Assembly: GCA_016235815.1 (NCBI GenBank)
Contig: JACRIM010000017.1
Coordinates: forward strand, 62,001 to 126,000
Length of the DNA stretch: 64,000 bases
From: Planctomycetota bacterium
GTDB lineage: Bacteria > Planctomycetota > Phycisphaerae > UBA1845 > UTPLA1
Direction: 5' to 3'
The translations under genes and the position numbers were made by a program. Numbering within the stretch: position 1 is the stretch's first letter; every line of letters starts with the position of its first letter. Positions 7,293 through 17,010 of the stretch are shown piece by piece. The notes below the pieces were generated by a model that saw only the letters and a program-made list of their open reading frames with translations, did no database searches and was not told the origin of the DNA.

Positions 7293-9137
7293 TTAATCCA
7301 GTTGGAACTGAGCCAGGTACTCGGCCACCTTTTCGGGGTCGACCTTCGGCTGTTCCTCCTTGTACATGATGAAGTTTTCAACCACGAGCACATCCATGTT
7401 GCACGCCATGAAGCAGCGATAGGCGTCTTCCGGCGTGCACACGATCGGCTCGCTTCGCACGTTAAAGCTGGTGTTAATCACGACCGGGCAACCCGTCTTG
7501 TCCTTGAATCGCTTCATGATTCGATACATGCGCGGGTGGCGTTTCGGGTCCACGGTCTGCACGCGGGCCGAATAATCGACGTGCGTGATCGCCGGGACGA
7601 CGGATCGCAATTGGTTCAGTTTGTCGATGCCGAACAATTTCTGGTCGCCGTTGATGGGCAGTCGTTTGTCTTCCTTCACCGGCGCGACCAGCAGCATATA
7701 GGGGCTGTCTTCATTTGGGCGCATGTCGAAGAAGTTGTGAACGTCTTCCCGAAGCACGCACGGCGCAAACGGCCGGAACGACTCGCGGAACTTCACCTTC
7801 ACGTTCATGACCGTCTGCATCTTCGGCGAACGGGCATCGCCGATGATGGAGCGGCAGCCGAGGGCGCGCGGCCCGAACTCCATGCGGCCTGCACAGTGGC
7901 CGATGACCTTTTCGGAATCGATGGCCTCGGCGATTTTGTCGACCACCTCGTCTTCGCTCTCGTAATAGTGATACTTGGCGCCGACGCGGTCGAGGAACTT
8001 TCGCGTGTCTTCGTTCGTGAAGGCCGGGCCGAGCAGCGAGCCCTGCTGCGAATCGAGATCGCGCACCGGCGTTCGCTGGTTGTTGAGCAATTGGTGCCAG
8101 ACGAAGAGGGCCGCGCCAAGCGCTCCGCCCGCATCGCCGGCGGCCGGCTGAATCCAGATGTTCTCAAACGGTCCTTCGCGAAGGATGCGGCCGTTGCCGA
8201 CGCAATTCAGCGCGACACCGCCCGCGAGCACGAGATTCTTCGAGCCGGTCTCCTTATGAACGTGATTCGAGGCCCGAAGCATGATTTCTTCGGTGACCCA
8301 CTGAATCGACGCGGCGAGGTCCATTTCGCGCTGCGTCATCTTCGACTCGGCCGGACGGGGCGGTCCGCCGAAGAGATCGTGGAAGGCCTCGCTGGTCATG
8401 GTGAGGCCCTGGCAGTAGTTGAAGTACTTCATGTTCATCCAGATGGAGCCATCCGGCTTGATGTCCATGATTTCCTTCATGATGACGTCGCGATACTTCG
8501 GCTCGCCATAGGGCGCGAGGCCCATGAGCTTGTATTCACCCGAGTTCGGCTTGAACCCGCAGTAGTACGTAAAGGCGGTGTAGAGCAGGCCGAGTGAATG
8601 CGGGAAGTGCATCTCGTGCGAGATGTGAATCTTGTTTCCCTGACCGTAACCATAGCTGGCCGTCGCCCACTCACCGACGCCGTCGAGCGTTAGGATGGCG
8701 GCCTCTTCAAAAGGCGAAGGGAAGAACGCGCTGGCGGCGTGCGACTCATGGTGCTCGGTGAAGACGAATCGGCCTTTGTATTGACCCTTGAGGCCGCGAT
8801 CCATTTCGCGGGGCAGGTGGAGCTTCTGCTTCATCCAGAGCGGCATGGCCTCCATGAAGCTTTTAAAGCCGGAGGGGGCGAAGGCGAGGTATGTTTCCAA
8901 CAGACGCTCGAACTTGATCAGCGGCTTGTCGTAGAACGCGACGAAGTTCAAATCTTTCGCACTGATCTTGCCTTCCTTCAGGCAGTAGTCGATCGCATTC
9001 TGGGGGAAGCGATAGTCATGCTTGATGCGCGTGAAACGCTCCTCCTGTGCGGCGGCGACCAAACGGCCGTCCTGCACGAGGCACGCAGCGCTGTCGTGAT
9101 AGAACGCGGAAATTCCGAGTATGTTCATGCCTTCCAT
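7293..9137 (-). CDS. Carbamoyltransferase (NodU/CmcH/TobZ family)
   Basis: A 614-residue enzyme that transfers a carbamoyl group, via carbamoyl-adenylate, to a hydroxyl of a sugar or small molecule. The N-terminal Kae1-like domain starts MNILGISAFYHDSAACLV and contains the metal-binding HHESHAASAFF (about 128-138). The middle has DGVGEWATASYG and LAGGVALNCVGNG. The C-terminal YrdC-like domain carries GRMEFGPRALGCRSI and INTSFNVRSEPIV. These are all family landmarks and the length is normal. The start may be 9137 or, three codons later, 9128; GGAG lies just before the first. It heads a tight cluster with SxtJ and DUF5989 proteins. The substrate is unknown, most often a polysaccharide or glycolipid precursor. 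Confidence 0.95.
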   Translation of the reverse strand: MEGMNILGISAFYHDSAACLVQDGRLVAAAQEERFTRIKHDYRFPQNAIDYCLKEGKISAKDLNFVAFYDKPLIKFERLLETYLAFAPSGFKSFMEAMPLWMKQKLHLPREMDRGLKGQYKGRFVFTEHHESHAASAFFPSPFEEAAILTLDGVGEWATASYGYGQGNKIHISHEMHFPHSLGLLYTAFTYYCGFKPNSGEYKLMGLAPYGEPKYRDVIMKEIMDIKPDGSIWMNMKYFNYCQGLTMTSEAFHDLFGGPPRPAESKMTQREMDLAASIQWVTEEIMLRASNHVHKETGSKNLVLAGGVALNCVGNGRILREGPFENIWIQPAAGDAGGALGAALFVWHQLLNNQRTPVRDLDSQQGSLLGPAFTNEDTRKFLDRVGAKYHYYESEDEVVDKIAEAIDSEKVIGHCAGRMEFGPRALGCRSIIGDARSPKMQTVMNVKVKFRESFRPFAPCVLREDVHNFFDMRPNEDSPYMLLVAPVKEDKRLPINGDQKLFGIDKLNQLRSVVPAITHVDYSARVQTVDPKRHPRMYRIMKRFKDKTGCPVVINTSFNVRSEPIVCTPEDAYRCFMACNMDVLVVENFIMYKEEQPKVDPEKVAEYLAQFQLD

Positions 9138-9469
9138 CCGCTCCGGAAAGGAATCTCAAAGGACTTTACGTTTCGGCGAACCATGTAGTTTACAGCCTTT
9201 TCACAGGTTGGCCATTCCAATTAGGCCGCGCCGTTCCTCTCTCATCGGCCGAAGAGGCATGGCCCAAGAGCTTCCTAACGGCTTATTTTGCAACGAGTTA
9301 TATGCGATAACCAGTCCATCGTGATGACAGGTCAATCACGCCACAGCCCGGACTGCTGCCGGCTAATAAATATCGGAACTTGTTTCAACCGGGGGGGCGG
9401 ACGTGGCAATTGGAATAGGATTTGGAAAACGGGGCAAATCAGGATGCGGCGGCTCGATTTACCAGTCGC
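9138..9469. other. Intergenic region, 332 bases
   Basis: Lies between the carbamoyltransferase start and the 3' end of the thrombospondin-3/dockerin-like gene. No convincing gene, RNA or terminator was seen. It should hold the promoter of the carbamoyltransferase cluster, but no good -35/-10 pair was found by eye. Confidence 0.5.
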
Positions 9470-10633
9470 CTAAAGGCCCAACAGTTTGTTTACAAAGAGC
9501 GGCAGGTCCGGCAAGTTTGCGAATGAGTCCTGGTTCAAGTCGCACGCACACACGTCATTGGGATTAGCCGGCATTCCGAATACGGCCTTGATGAAGCGCG
9601 CGACGTCTCGTCCGTCTACGAATCCATCTCCGTTCGCGTCGCCGGGTGCCCGCGTTGGGCACGGATCGCAGGCATCTCCCATGCCGTCCTGATCGGCATC
9701 GGCCTGGTTCGCATTGGGCGTTGTCAGGCAGTTGTCGCAGCCGTTTAGCGCTCCGTCGGAATCGATGTCACCGGGGCAACCCCCGCTGTCCACCGTTGCG
9801 CAGGTCGGTGTATTGGGACATAGGTCAAAGTCATTTCGAACTCCGTCTTCATCCTCGTCACGAAGTGAGCATCCCATGGTGTCGACGGGCTCCGTCGGCG
9901 CTGTGGCGGGGCACGTGTCGTCGCCATCGGCGAATCCGTCTCCGTCGGAGTCGAGCAATGCCGCGATGAAGAGATTGTCGTAGTACCCCTTGTCGGCCCC
10001 GCCGCCGTCGACGTGATAGAGATCCACATCGGCAATGGTCATGGTGATTCCGGGTTCGAGCAGCACTTCCTGTGCGACGATCTGCCCGTCAACAAACAGG
10101 TTTGCCTTGAGCGGCGCACCGTAGTTCAAGTCAATTCGATAGGTATGCCACGCGTTTCGAGTCACCGTGGCGCCGGTGTTGACAAAACTAAAGCCGTTCC
10201 AAATGAGGACTTGGTTTACGTTGTTAACGACCATGGCGCTCACGCGGCGCGAAACCGGGATACTGTTGTCATAGACATCGACACCCCAGGCAGCGCTGGC
10301 CGGTACCGTCGTGTCGAGGTACATGTCCCATGAAATCTGGACCACCGTGGAAGCCCCCATCGGCATGGTCGCGTTCAGCGGCTTCCACCACCAATGGGAC
10401 ATGAATCCGGCGGCGGCATCAATCTTCACCGCGCGCGTGCCGCTTTCGAAAACGGTGTTCTGAATAAGCGCAAGCCCGGGCGTCGCAGGGGAATCGGTGG
10501 ACGTCCAGCCGTCCTGTCCCAGTAAGTTGCCGTTAACAAACACCGGGCTTTCAAATGGCGTGGTGTAGATTACCTGCGCAGAGACTGCGCGCGCTGAAAG
10601 AATGACCAAGATTGATGCCAGCCAAATGCGCAT
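9470..10633 (-). CDS. Secreted protein with thrombospondin type 3 repeats and dockerin-like tag
   Basis: A 387-residue exported protein with a signal peptide ending ARAVSA (residues 1-19). Residues about 22-210 look like a jelly-roll (laminin G/concanavalin-like) domain: YTTPFESPVF, AWHTYRIDLNYG, DLYHVDGG. Then come calcium-binding type 3 repeats (DSDGDGFADGDDTCP, DEDEDGVRNDFDLCP, DADQDGMGDACDPCP). The end is a pair of EF-hand/dockerin-like loops: GDANGDGFVDGRDVARFI and, after CAC, DLNQDSFANLPDLPLFV. The same tag occurs on three other proteins in this window. Probably an extracellular, calcium-stabilised binding protein; the ligand is unknown. Confidence 0.82.
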   Translation of the reverse strand: MRIWLASILVILSARAVSAQVIYTTPFESPVFVNGNLLGQDGWTSTDSPATPGLALIQNTVFESGTRAVKIDAAAGFMSHWWWKPLNATMPMGASTVVQISWDMYLDTTVPASAAWGVDVYDNSIPVSRRVSAMVVNNVNQVLIWNGFSFVNTGATVTRNAWHTYRIDLNYGAPLKANLFVDGQIVAQEVLLEPGITMTIADVDLYHVDGGGADKGYYDNLFIAALLDSDGDGFADGDDTCPATAPTEPVDTMGCSLRDEDEDGVRNDFDLCPNTPTCATVDSGGCPGDIDSDGALNGCDNCLTTPNANQADADQDGMGDACDPCPTRAPGDANGDGFVDGRDVARFIKAVFGMPANPNDVCACDLNQDSFANLPDLPLFVNKLLGL

Positions 10634-10828
10634 TGAGGAGAACCATGTCGGCGCACCCGCGCCGTCGGCATGGGGTGAATGGAGAGCGCAGTGTTCACAA
10701 CTGGATTAGCGGACTTCTTTCACCCGACTGTCTGGTCATTTTACGCGCGAGGGGGCCGTGCATTCAAGAAACCCGGGTGCAAAAATGCCGTGCGCCGCGA
10801 TTTCGGGGCGTTCATAGGCACACAAACA

Positions 10829-10867
10829 GGCGGAGAAGCACTCCTTACTGGACCGTGCGTCTCCGCC
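10829..10867 (-). terminator. Terminator after the tricorn-like gene
   Basis: GGCGGAGAAGCAC at 10829-10841 pairs with GTGCGTCTCCGCC at 10855-10867: a 13-base stem with one mismatch and a 13-base loop. On the minus strand it is followed by the T-rich TGTTTGTGTG. It lies 15 bases beyond the protease stop codon. Confidence 0.7.
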
Positions 10868-10882
10868 GATTGTCTCACATGG

Positions 10883-13800
10883 CTATTTATCCTCATCGCG
10901 GATGCCCATTCCGCGGCGATCCGGGTCTGCCGGCCGCTTCGGAGCGACATAGGGGTGTTCACGAATCTCGGTCAGCATGTGCTGAATCGCGTAATCAAGC
11001 TGCGGGTCGCCGCCGCTGACCATCTTCGCCGGGTCATCGATAACTTCGACATCAGGATCAACACCGTGGCCCTCAATGCCCCAGGTGCCATCCATCTCGT
11101 AATAGCCAAAGGTCGGCACCGTCGTCGATCCGCCGTCGATGAGATCAGGATTTCCGCTGATGCCGACAAGTCCGCCCCAGGTTCTCATGCCGATGAGTTT
11201 GCCAAGCTTCGCTCGTCGGAAATATGCCGGGAATGCATCGCCGCCCGAACCGGCCAGACCGTTGATCAACATGCACTTCGGTCCCTGAAGTGAATCGGGT
11301 GGCCAGGGCCAGTCGTTGCCGTCGCGGCGCGCCCAGTAGTTCGTCGTCGGGCGATTCAGCAGTTCGATGAACCGCGTCGGAATCTGACCGCCGCCGTTCC
11401 ATCGCTCGTCCACGATCAGGGCCTGTTTGTCGAGCTGACCATAGAACTGGCGGAAGAGTTCGTTTTGCCCGTCGACGCCGGTGTTGGGAACGTAGATGTA
11501 TCCAACCTTTCCGTCGGTCTTGTCTTCGACATATTTGCGATTGTGCTCAATCCAGTCGCGGAAGCGGATGCCGCTTTCATCGGCAATCGTTTCGACGAGC
11601 ACGTCGCGGGCATCGTTGTCGAGCGTCGGCTTGGAACTGACGGTAAGCGTGATGGTCTTTCCACCAAGCCCCGCAAACGACGCCCAGATTTCCTTGGTCG
11701 TGTCCACCGGCACGCGATTGACGGCAAGGACATAGTCCCCCACCTTCACATCAACACCCGGCTGCGAAAGCGGACCACGGGCATCGGCATCCCATGCCGC
11801 GCCCTGCCGAATCTGTTTGATGCGATAGGCCCCATCCTCCAGTGCAAAATCCGCACCGAGCATTCCGAAGCCGGCCTGCGGCGCACTTTCCACGTCGCCG
11901 CCGCTGTAATAGGTGTGGCCGATGTTCAGCTCCGAGATCATCTCGGCGATGACAAAACTCACATCCTCGCGGCTGGCACAATCCTCCAGCATTTCGGCAT
12001 AGCGATTGCGAATGCCCGGCCAATCGACGCCGTGCATGTTCTTCACATAGAAGTAGTCGCGCTGGAGCCGCCATACTTCGACAAAGAGTTGCCGCCACTC
12101 CGCCTTGGGGTCGATGACAACCTTCATGGCGTCGAGCGAGATCGGCTTGTCCAGCTTCTGATCGGGTGCGGCGTCGACGATGGCCAGTTTGTCGTCCTTC
12201 CGCACTGCGATCTTTTTTCCATCGGCCGAAAGCGTGAAGAATCGCATCTCGGCGAGGACGGTCTTCTCCTCTTTTTTGTCATCGTTCAGATCAAAGAGCT
12301 TGATCGCCGGTTCGCCCTCACTGCCGCGGGCCGCCGCGCGAACATAGATCAACTTGCCGTCGTGCGTCACGCCCAGCGCCGTGAATGATCCGCGCTTCGG
12401 CGGAAGGACCACGGCCCGCTGTTCGAAGCCGTCAATGTCGATGAGGAGTTTCTTCTTCTCATCCGGCTTGGACGTCGGCTGCGAAGCCGGCTGGCTCGCC
12501 GGTTGAGAGGCGGGCTGGCTCGTCGCGTCGGCCGGCTGTGTCGTCGGCGTCTCTTCGTCGCTCTTTGGCGCGAGCGGCGATTTCACGTCTTTGCGAAGCG
12601 GCACAGCCATCAACTGATCGGCGTTGGCATAGACAAACGTCGTGCCGACGTCCTCATAGATCGGCTTGCTGAAGTCGCGTGTGCTCACGTAGAAGAGATA
12701 ATCGCCCTTGCGATCAAACGTCGGCAGGAAGTCGTTGAAGAAACCGCTGGTGACCTGCTTTGCCTCATTCTTCTCCACGTTGTAAAGCCAGATCGACGTA
12801 ACCCGATTCGGGCCCGTCTTCGGATACGCGATCCAATTCGAATCATGCGACCAGTTGAAGCGCGGCTGATTGGCCCACGGCTCGCGGTCGATCTTCTTCG
12901 TTTCTTTCTTCGCGACGTCCGTCAGCCAGATGTCGCCGGCCTTGTCGGTTGAGACGATCCATTTCGAATCAGGCGACCAGATCGGGCTAAAGCGATAGCA
13001 CGTCCCGTCCGTCGTCAGTCGAATCGGCGCCATCGGCTCGGCCCGGCTCTTGTCGTCCTTGGTTGGGTCGCCTTTGCCGTCGGCGGGGCGAATGTAAAGC
13101 TCATACTCGCCCGTCTCGTCGGAGAAATACGCAATCCAGCGACCGTCGGGGCTCCACATGGGGTCGCGCTCGGCCACGCCGTTGGTTCGCGCCAGAATGC
13201 GGGCGGTGCCTTTCTCAGCGGGCAGCGTCCAGATGTCGCCGCGGGCTTCGGCAATGGCGCGCTTTCCGGTCGGCGAGATATCCCACGCCTGAATGAACTT
13301 CGCCGCGTCAAACTCGCGCGCCCGAATCTTCGGCTTGGCGCCCGGGATCGTCACCTTCACCGGGTGCGACAACTTGGTGGCGCAGTCCAGCAGATATAAC
13401 TCCGGACCCATCTGAAAGACGATCTCGCCGGTTCCCTTCGGGCCTGGTCCGATGGATGGCCACTTCACGTCAAAGTCGGCGAACTTGGTGACTTGCTCGC
13501 GCTTGCCATTGGCCGGGTCGTATCGCCAAACGTTGTTGCGATGCTCCGGTCCTTGATCCGTCATGTAGAACACAACGCCTCCCTGCCACATCGGAAGCGA
13601 GTCCGTGCCCTCCCAGTCGGTGATCTTCTTCGACGTGTTGTCCTTCAATCCAAACAGCCAGATGTCGGTCTGCATGCCGCCGCGATAGCGTTTCCACGTG
13701 CGGAAGTCGATGGTGTGCGGGGTGTATGCGAGCCACTTGCCGTCGGGGCTGATCGCGCCGTTTGCACCGTAAGGCACGGGCAACTTCGTCGCCTGACCGC

Positions 13801-14242
13801 CGGTTGCGGGGATGGTGAAGAGCTGCGTCTGCCGTCGAAGGCCGGCGGTGCGATTGGAATAGAAGAGCAGGTGCCCGTCGGGCGTCCAGTCGCAGAGCAT
13901 CTCCACATCGGGGTGATACGTCGCGCGGACCGGCGTTCCGCCGTTCACCGACATGACGTACAGATCTTTGTTGCCGTCGTAGTTGCCGACGAAGGCGATC
14001 TGCGAACCATCGGGGCTGAACTTCGGGAACTGCTCGGCGCCCGGCGGACTGGCGATCGGCGTCGCCATGCCGCCGTCGCGTGACACCGTCCAGATGTCGT
14101 TCGCATAGACAAAGACGATGCTGTCCTTGCCCACGTCGGGATACCGCAACATGCCGGCATTGGGGCGCTGGTCGGCCCGAACAAAACTGGAGAGACAAAG
14201 GCTGAACGTGACTGCCACGAATCGACACAAGCACTTCTTCAT
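10883..14242 (-). CDS. Secreted tricorn-like S41 peptidase
   Basis: The start is placed at 14242 (GGGAG five bases before ATG), giving 1,119 residues; the frame also runs back through the tRNA gene, which is not coding. A signal peptide (MKKCLCRFVAVTFSLCLSSFVRA) precedes two beta-propellers built from repeats such as FSPDGSQIAFVGN, MWSPDGRWIAYFSD and WSPDSKWIVSTD (about 30-560). A linker of ASQP repeats follows, then a helical part with the catalytic-type histidine in LNIGHTYYSGGD, a PDZ domain (VDVKVGDYVLAVNRVPVD), and the S41 core with nucleophile GLAGSGGDAF and the acidic IEGHGVDPD. Archaeal tricorn is cytosolic, while this one is exported, so it probably degrades peptides in the periplasm. 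A clear terminator follows. Confidence 0.93.
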   Translation of the reverse strand: MKKCLCRFVAVTFSLCLSSFVRADQRPNAGMLRYPDVGKDSIVFVYANDIWTVSRDGGMATPIASPPGAEQFPKFSPDGSQIAFVGNYDGNKDLYVMSVNGGTPVRATYHPDVEMLCDWTPDGHLLFYSNRTAGLRRQTQLFTIPATGGQATKLPVPYGANGAISPDGKWLAYTPHTIDFRTWKRYRGGMQTDIWLFGLKDNTSKKITDWEGTDSLPMWQGGVVFYMTDQGPEHRNNVWRYDPANGKREQVTKFADFDVKWPSIGPGPKGTGEIVFQMGPELYLLDCATKLSHPVKVTIPGAKPKIRAREFDAAKFIQAWDISPTGKRAIAEARGDIWTLPAEKGTARILARTNGVAERDPMWSPDGRWIAYFSDETGEYELYIRPADGKGDPTKDDKSRAEPMAPIRLTTDGTCYRFSPIWSPDSKWIVSTDKAGDIWLTDVAKKETKKIDREPWANQPRFNWSHDSNWIAYPKTGPNRVTSIWLYNVEKNEAKQVTSGFFNDFLPTFDRKGDYLFYVSTRDFSKPIYEDVGTTFVYANADQLMAVPLRKDVKSPLAPKSDEETPTTQPADATSQPASQPASQPASQPTSKPDEKKKLLIDIDGFEQRAVVLPPKRGSFTALGVTHDGKLIYVRAAARGSEGEPAIKLFDLNDDKKEEKTVLAEMRFFTLSADGKKIAVRKDDKLAIVDAAPDQKLDKPISLDAMKVVIDPKAEWRQLFVEVWRLQRDYFYVKNMHGVDWPGIRNRYAEMLEDCASREDVSFVIAEMISELNIGHTYYSGGDVESAPQAGFGMLGADFALEDGAYRIKQIRQGAAWDADARGPLSQPGVDVKVGDYVLAVNRVPVDTTKEIWASFAGLGGKTITLTVSSKPTLDNDARDVLVETIADESGIRFRDWIEHNRKYVEDKTDGKVGYIYVPNTGVDGQNELFRQFYGQLDKQALIVDERWNGGGQIPTRFIELLNRPTTNYWARRDGNDWPWPPDSLQGPKCMLINGLAGSGGDAFPAYFRRAKLGKLIGMRTWGGLVGISGNPDLIDGGSTTVPTFGYYEMDGTWGIEGHGVDPDVEVIDDPAKMVSGGDPQLDYAIQHMLTEIREHPYVAPKRPADPDRRGMGIRDEDK

Positions 14243-14385
14243 AATGACTCCCAAAAGGGGAAAAGCGACTTCGATGTAAGTCGAAGATCCGCTGCGGCGG
14301 ACCCACTGAGGCGGGACCCCTGCCCTCGCACGATTGAAAGATAAACGGAATCCAGAAACGGAGCTAACGGAGCGGTGGACGTGAC

Positions 14386-14457
14386 AGCCGACAGTGGGAT
14401 TTGAACCCACGACCCCCGCTTTACGAAAGCGGTGCTCTACCGCTGAGCTATGTCGGC
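14386..14457 (-). tRNA. tRNA-Thr (anticodon CGT)
   Basis: A full 72-base cloverleaf. The acceptor arms GCCGACA and TGTCGGC pair perfectly. The D arm is GCTC/GAGC, and the anticodon stem CCGCT/AGCGG encloses TTCGTAA, giving anticodon CGT for ACG codons. The T arm is GTGGG-TTCAAAT-CCCAC. The discriminator base is T and CCA is not encoded. It lies between two protein genes on the same strand with no other tRNA nearby. Confidence 0.97.
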
Positions 14458-14535
14458 GGCTGAAGGGGTATCATTTTCGATTGAAGGGGTCCCGTCAAGG
14501 AGGGCCGTGTTGAGGGTCGTGAGGACGCGGCCGTA

Positions 14536-17010
14536 CTACGGGTTCGCGCAGGATTGATTGCTTAAGAGCTTGGTGGCAAGGGCTTCGGCATCGAATACGT
14601 CTACGATATCATCCGCGTTCACGTCCGCAGCGCGATAACTCGTCGTGCATGGCTGCGGAGGTGAAAGCACGGCATTAACCATGCCCTGCAAATCCCTGCC
14701 GTCCAGCAAGCCATCATTATTCATGTCGCCGCGACAACAAGCACAGTTGTTTGTACCAATCATCTTCTTTACGAATGGTTGAATATCACGGCCGTCAAGT
14801 TCGCCGTCATTCGACAGATCCGCTCGACATATTCCAGAGGGAGCAAGCACAATATTCCCGAGCAGCTCATCCACGAATCCGCTGATGTCGTTCAGGTCGA
14901 CCGCACAATCGTTATTTGCGTCACCCGCACACTCGTTCACGTTTCCAGAGTTCGGAACGCAATTCAGCGACAATTGACCAAGGCCAACCGCCGACCCCTG
15001 GCCGCCCACGCGAATCAAGTAGCACTGCCCCATCGTTACGGGCACCGTTACTTGCGCTGCGCCGCCGGCCGCACAGGCGTCGTTGTCGCAGCCGAGCAAG
15101 GCTCCCAGCGGAGCGCAAACGCAGCCGTTATAAACGGCCAGCGCCGCGTTGTAGTTCGTCACGTTGCACAGGCTCGCCGTAAGCTGACCATCGCACACCG
15201 CCGTGTATTGATACCACACGTCTTGGTTCACCACGGTACACGGAGGATTCGGCGTGTCGGCCGGTCCGTCGGTCGATGCGCTGCCGGTGGCAAAAGACAG
15301 AACCGTGTTGCTGGTCACCAGGATTGCATTCGCACACAGATCATTCACCGGCGCGGGGCAAGTGAGCAATGAACACGGCTGTCCGCCGGTGTACATTCCC
15401 ATGAGCGATTGGCATTGAGCTTGCGTAAGGACTTCGCACGTATTGTCCGGTTTGCAGCACGCGCCCATGCCCGCCGGAAGACACGTGACGGTCATGGTTC
15501 CCGTGCCGGTTGCCGCCCCCGCGCCGCCCACACGAATCAGGAATTGCTGATTGGTCGTCGTCGGGAAGGAGATCTGTGCATCATCGCCGCAGACATTATT
15601 GTGGCACGCCACGCGAAGGCCGAGATTGGGGAAGCAATTCCACGTCTGGTAGGCCGCCAGTGCTGAGTCATAGTCGGTCGCGCCGCACAGACTCACCGTG
15701 ACCGTTCCGGTACATCCCGAGGTGTACTTAAACCAGATGTCCTGTCCGATGTTGGTGCATGGAGCAATGGGGGAGTCGGGCGGGCCGTCGGTCAGCGCGC
15801 CGATCGTGTTGAACACGAAGACGCCGCTGGAGATGCTGATGGCGTTGGCGCAGAGTCCGTTCGTGGGCGTGCATGGCGAATTGGTGCAAGTACCCGCCTG
15901 CCAGGTGCCGCCGCTGTTCTGGCAATTGGTCGGTGTCAACTGCTGACACGCTCCTTCGCCGAGGCAACATGCCCCGGGCGTGTTGGTTCCGCACGGCGGG
16001 CTGACGCTGCCGCATGAGATTCCCTCTGAAAAGCGAAGGTTGGACAATTGGCAATTAACAATGTTCACACCATCGACACAATTCGCTGAGGCATCATTGC
16101 AACACGCGCCGGTCACCGCCGGCGTCTGCTCGCCCAAAAGCATGAATGTCAGATCCGTATTCGAGGCCGGAGGCGGCGCACCCAGGCAGTTTCCACCGTT
16201 TCCACCCACGTTCGTCCAAAACGGCGGGGAAGGCCCGGAGCCGGTTATCTGAAAGCCCTGTTTGCTCGGTTGATTATGATTCTGTTCGGAAAACGGCCAG
16301 AACGATTCAGGCGGCCCCTGAAAGACCGGCACGATGGACAACCAATAGGGGACGTCATAAGCGACGGTGATATCGACGGGAATGTCCACCTGATACGACG
16401 GTGTGCACGCGCCGACCAGCGTCTGATTCTGCAACGATGAAGCAGGCACAAAACGAGAAGCGAGATACGGTCCGGTTTGCCCTCCGGAAATCGTGGGCAC
16501 CCCTGAAGGAATGTTTGCCGGCGTGACGTTGTAATAAACGGTCACATGGACGCCCTGAAATGTCGTCGTCGGCGTCGCCGTTTCAGATCCCGGCCCCAGG
16601 AAGTAAAACACGGTGCGCACGGTCGTAATGCGGCAGTCGCTTCCCGGGCTTCCACCGGTCATCATGAAATCATCGGTCGCGGCGCCAAAGAATTCAGGCC
16701 AAGTTCCGGCGGGGCTGCTGATCTGCGATGCAGGTGGAAAGTCATCATCAAGCGCTGGTCCGTTGTCGTACATGCACGCGGTGCCGCGGGTGTTCCATGC
16801 TTGCGGCAACCGGTACCACGTCTGTCGTATGTCTGCCCCGCGCGCGCGAGAGTGGCTCGACGTCGACCTGGCCCGGTGCGTCGGCAAGGCGCTATCGTCC
16901 GCGTTGGCATTGCCTGCAAAAAAAACAGGTCCGACGAGCGCGCAGTACCCAAGCACAAAGCAAGTCAGCCGTTTGTTGCTGGGAGAATGTCCACCCGACC
17001 GAGCGGGCAT
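14536..17010 (-). CDS. Large secreted cysteine-rich protein with four dockerin-like loops
   Basis: The start at 17010 has AAAGGAG eight bases upstream and gives an 824-residue product with a signal peptide ending at NANA. After an N-terminal domain of about 230 residues come two copies of a GACC...C...C motif block (CCNDASANC, CCLGEGACQQLTPTNC, CCKPDNTCEVLTQAQC). Between these lie two long repeats of about 130 residues (LCANAISI / LCANAILV ... QDIWFKYT / QDVWYQYT ... FLIRVGG / YLIRVGG), resembling bacterial pre-peptidase C-terminal-like sandwiches. The C-terminal 140 residues hold four calcium loops (DANNDCAVDLNDI, DLSNDGELDGRDI, DMNNDGLLDGRDL, DVNADDIVDVFDA). No enzyme motif was seen. Likely a surface or matrix protein. 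Confidence 0.82.
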   Translation of the reverse strand: MPARSGGHSPSNKRLTCFVLGYCALVGPVFFAGNANADDSALPTHRARSTSSHSRARGADIRQTWYRLPQAWNTRGTACMYDNGPALDDDFPPASQISSPAGTWPEFFGAATDDFMMTGGSPGSDCRITTVRTVFYFLGPGSETATPTTTFQGVHVTVYYNVTPANIPSGVPTISGGQTGPYLASRFVPASSLQNQTLVGACTPSYQVDIPVDITVAYDVPYWLSIVPVFQGPPESFWPFSEQNHNQPSKQGFQITGSGPSPPFWTNVGGNGGNCLGAPPPASNTDLTFMLLGEQTPAVTGACCNDASANCVDGVNIVNCQLSNLRFSEGISCGSVSPPCGTNTPGACCLGEGACQQLTPTNCQNSGGTWQAGTCTNSPCTPTNGLCANAISISSGVFVFNTIGALTDGPPDSPIAPCTNIGQDIWFKYTSGCTGTVTVSLCGATDYDSALAAYQTWNCFPNLGLRVACHNNVCGDDAQISFPTTTNQQFLIRVGGAGAATGTGTMTVTCLPAGMGACCKPDNTCEVLTQAQCQSLMGMYTGGQPCSLLTCPAPVNDLCANAILVTSNTVLSFATGSASTDGPADTPNPPCTVVNQDVWYQYTAVCDGQLTASLCNVTNYNAALAVYNGCVCAPLGALLGCDNDACAAGGAAQVTVPVTMGQCYLIRVGGQGSAVGLGQLSLNCVPNSGNVNECAGDANNDCAVDLNDISGFVDELLGNIVLAPSGICRADLSNDGELDGRDIQPFVKKMIGTNNCACCRGDMNNDGLLDGRDLQGMVNAVLSPPQPCTTSYRAADVNADDIVDVFDAEALATKLLSNQSCANP

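Noticed and set aside
7167-8597. Long open frame (476 codons) on the plus strand inside the carbamoyltransferase gene
   Set aside because: It is antisense to a well-supported enzyme, has no ribosome-binding site or family look, and is explained by G+C-rich codons.
6588-9137. Saxitoxin-type biosynthesis cluster
   Set aside because: SxtJ and the carbamoyltransferase are widespread without the toxin; no polyketide, amidinotransferase or other sxt core genes are present.
11465-12388. 307-codon plus-strand frame inside the tricorn-like gene
   Set aside because: Mirror of the real gene; many charged residues in no domain order, no start signal.
14243-14410. N-terminal extension of the tricorn-like protein
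   Set aside because: The frame stays open but runs through the tRNA-Thr gene, and a good ribosome-binding site and signal peptide mark the ATG at 14242.
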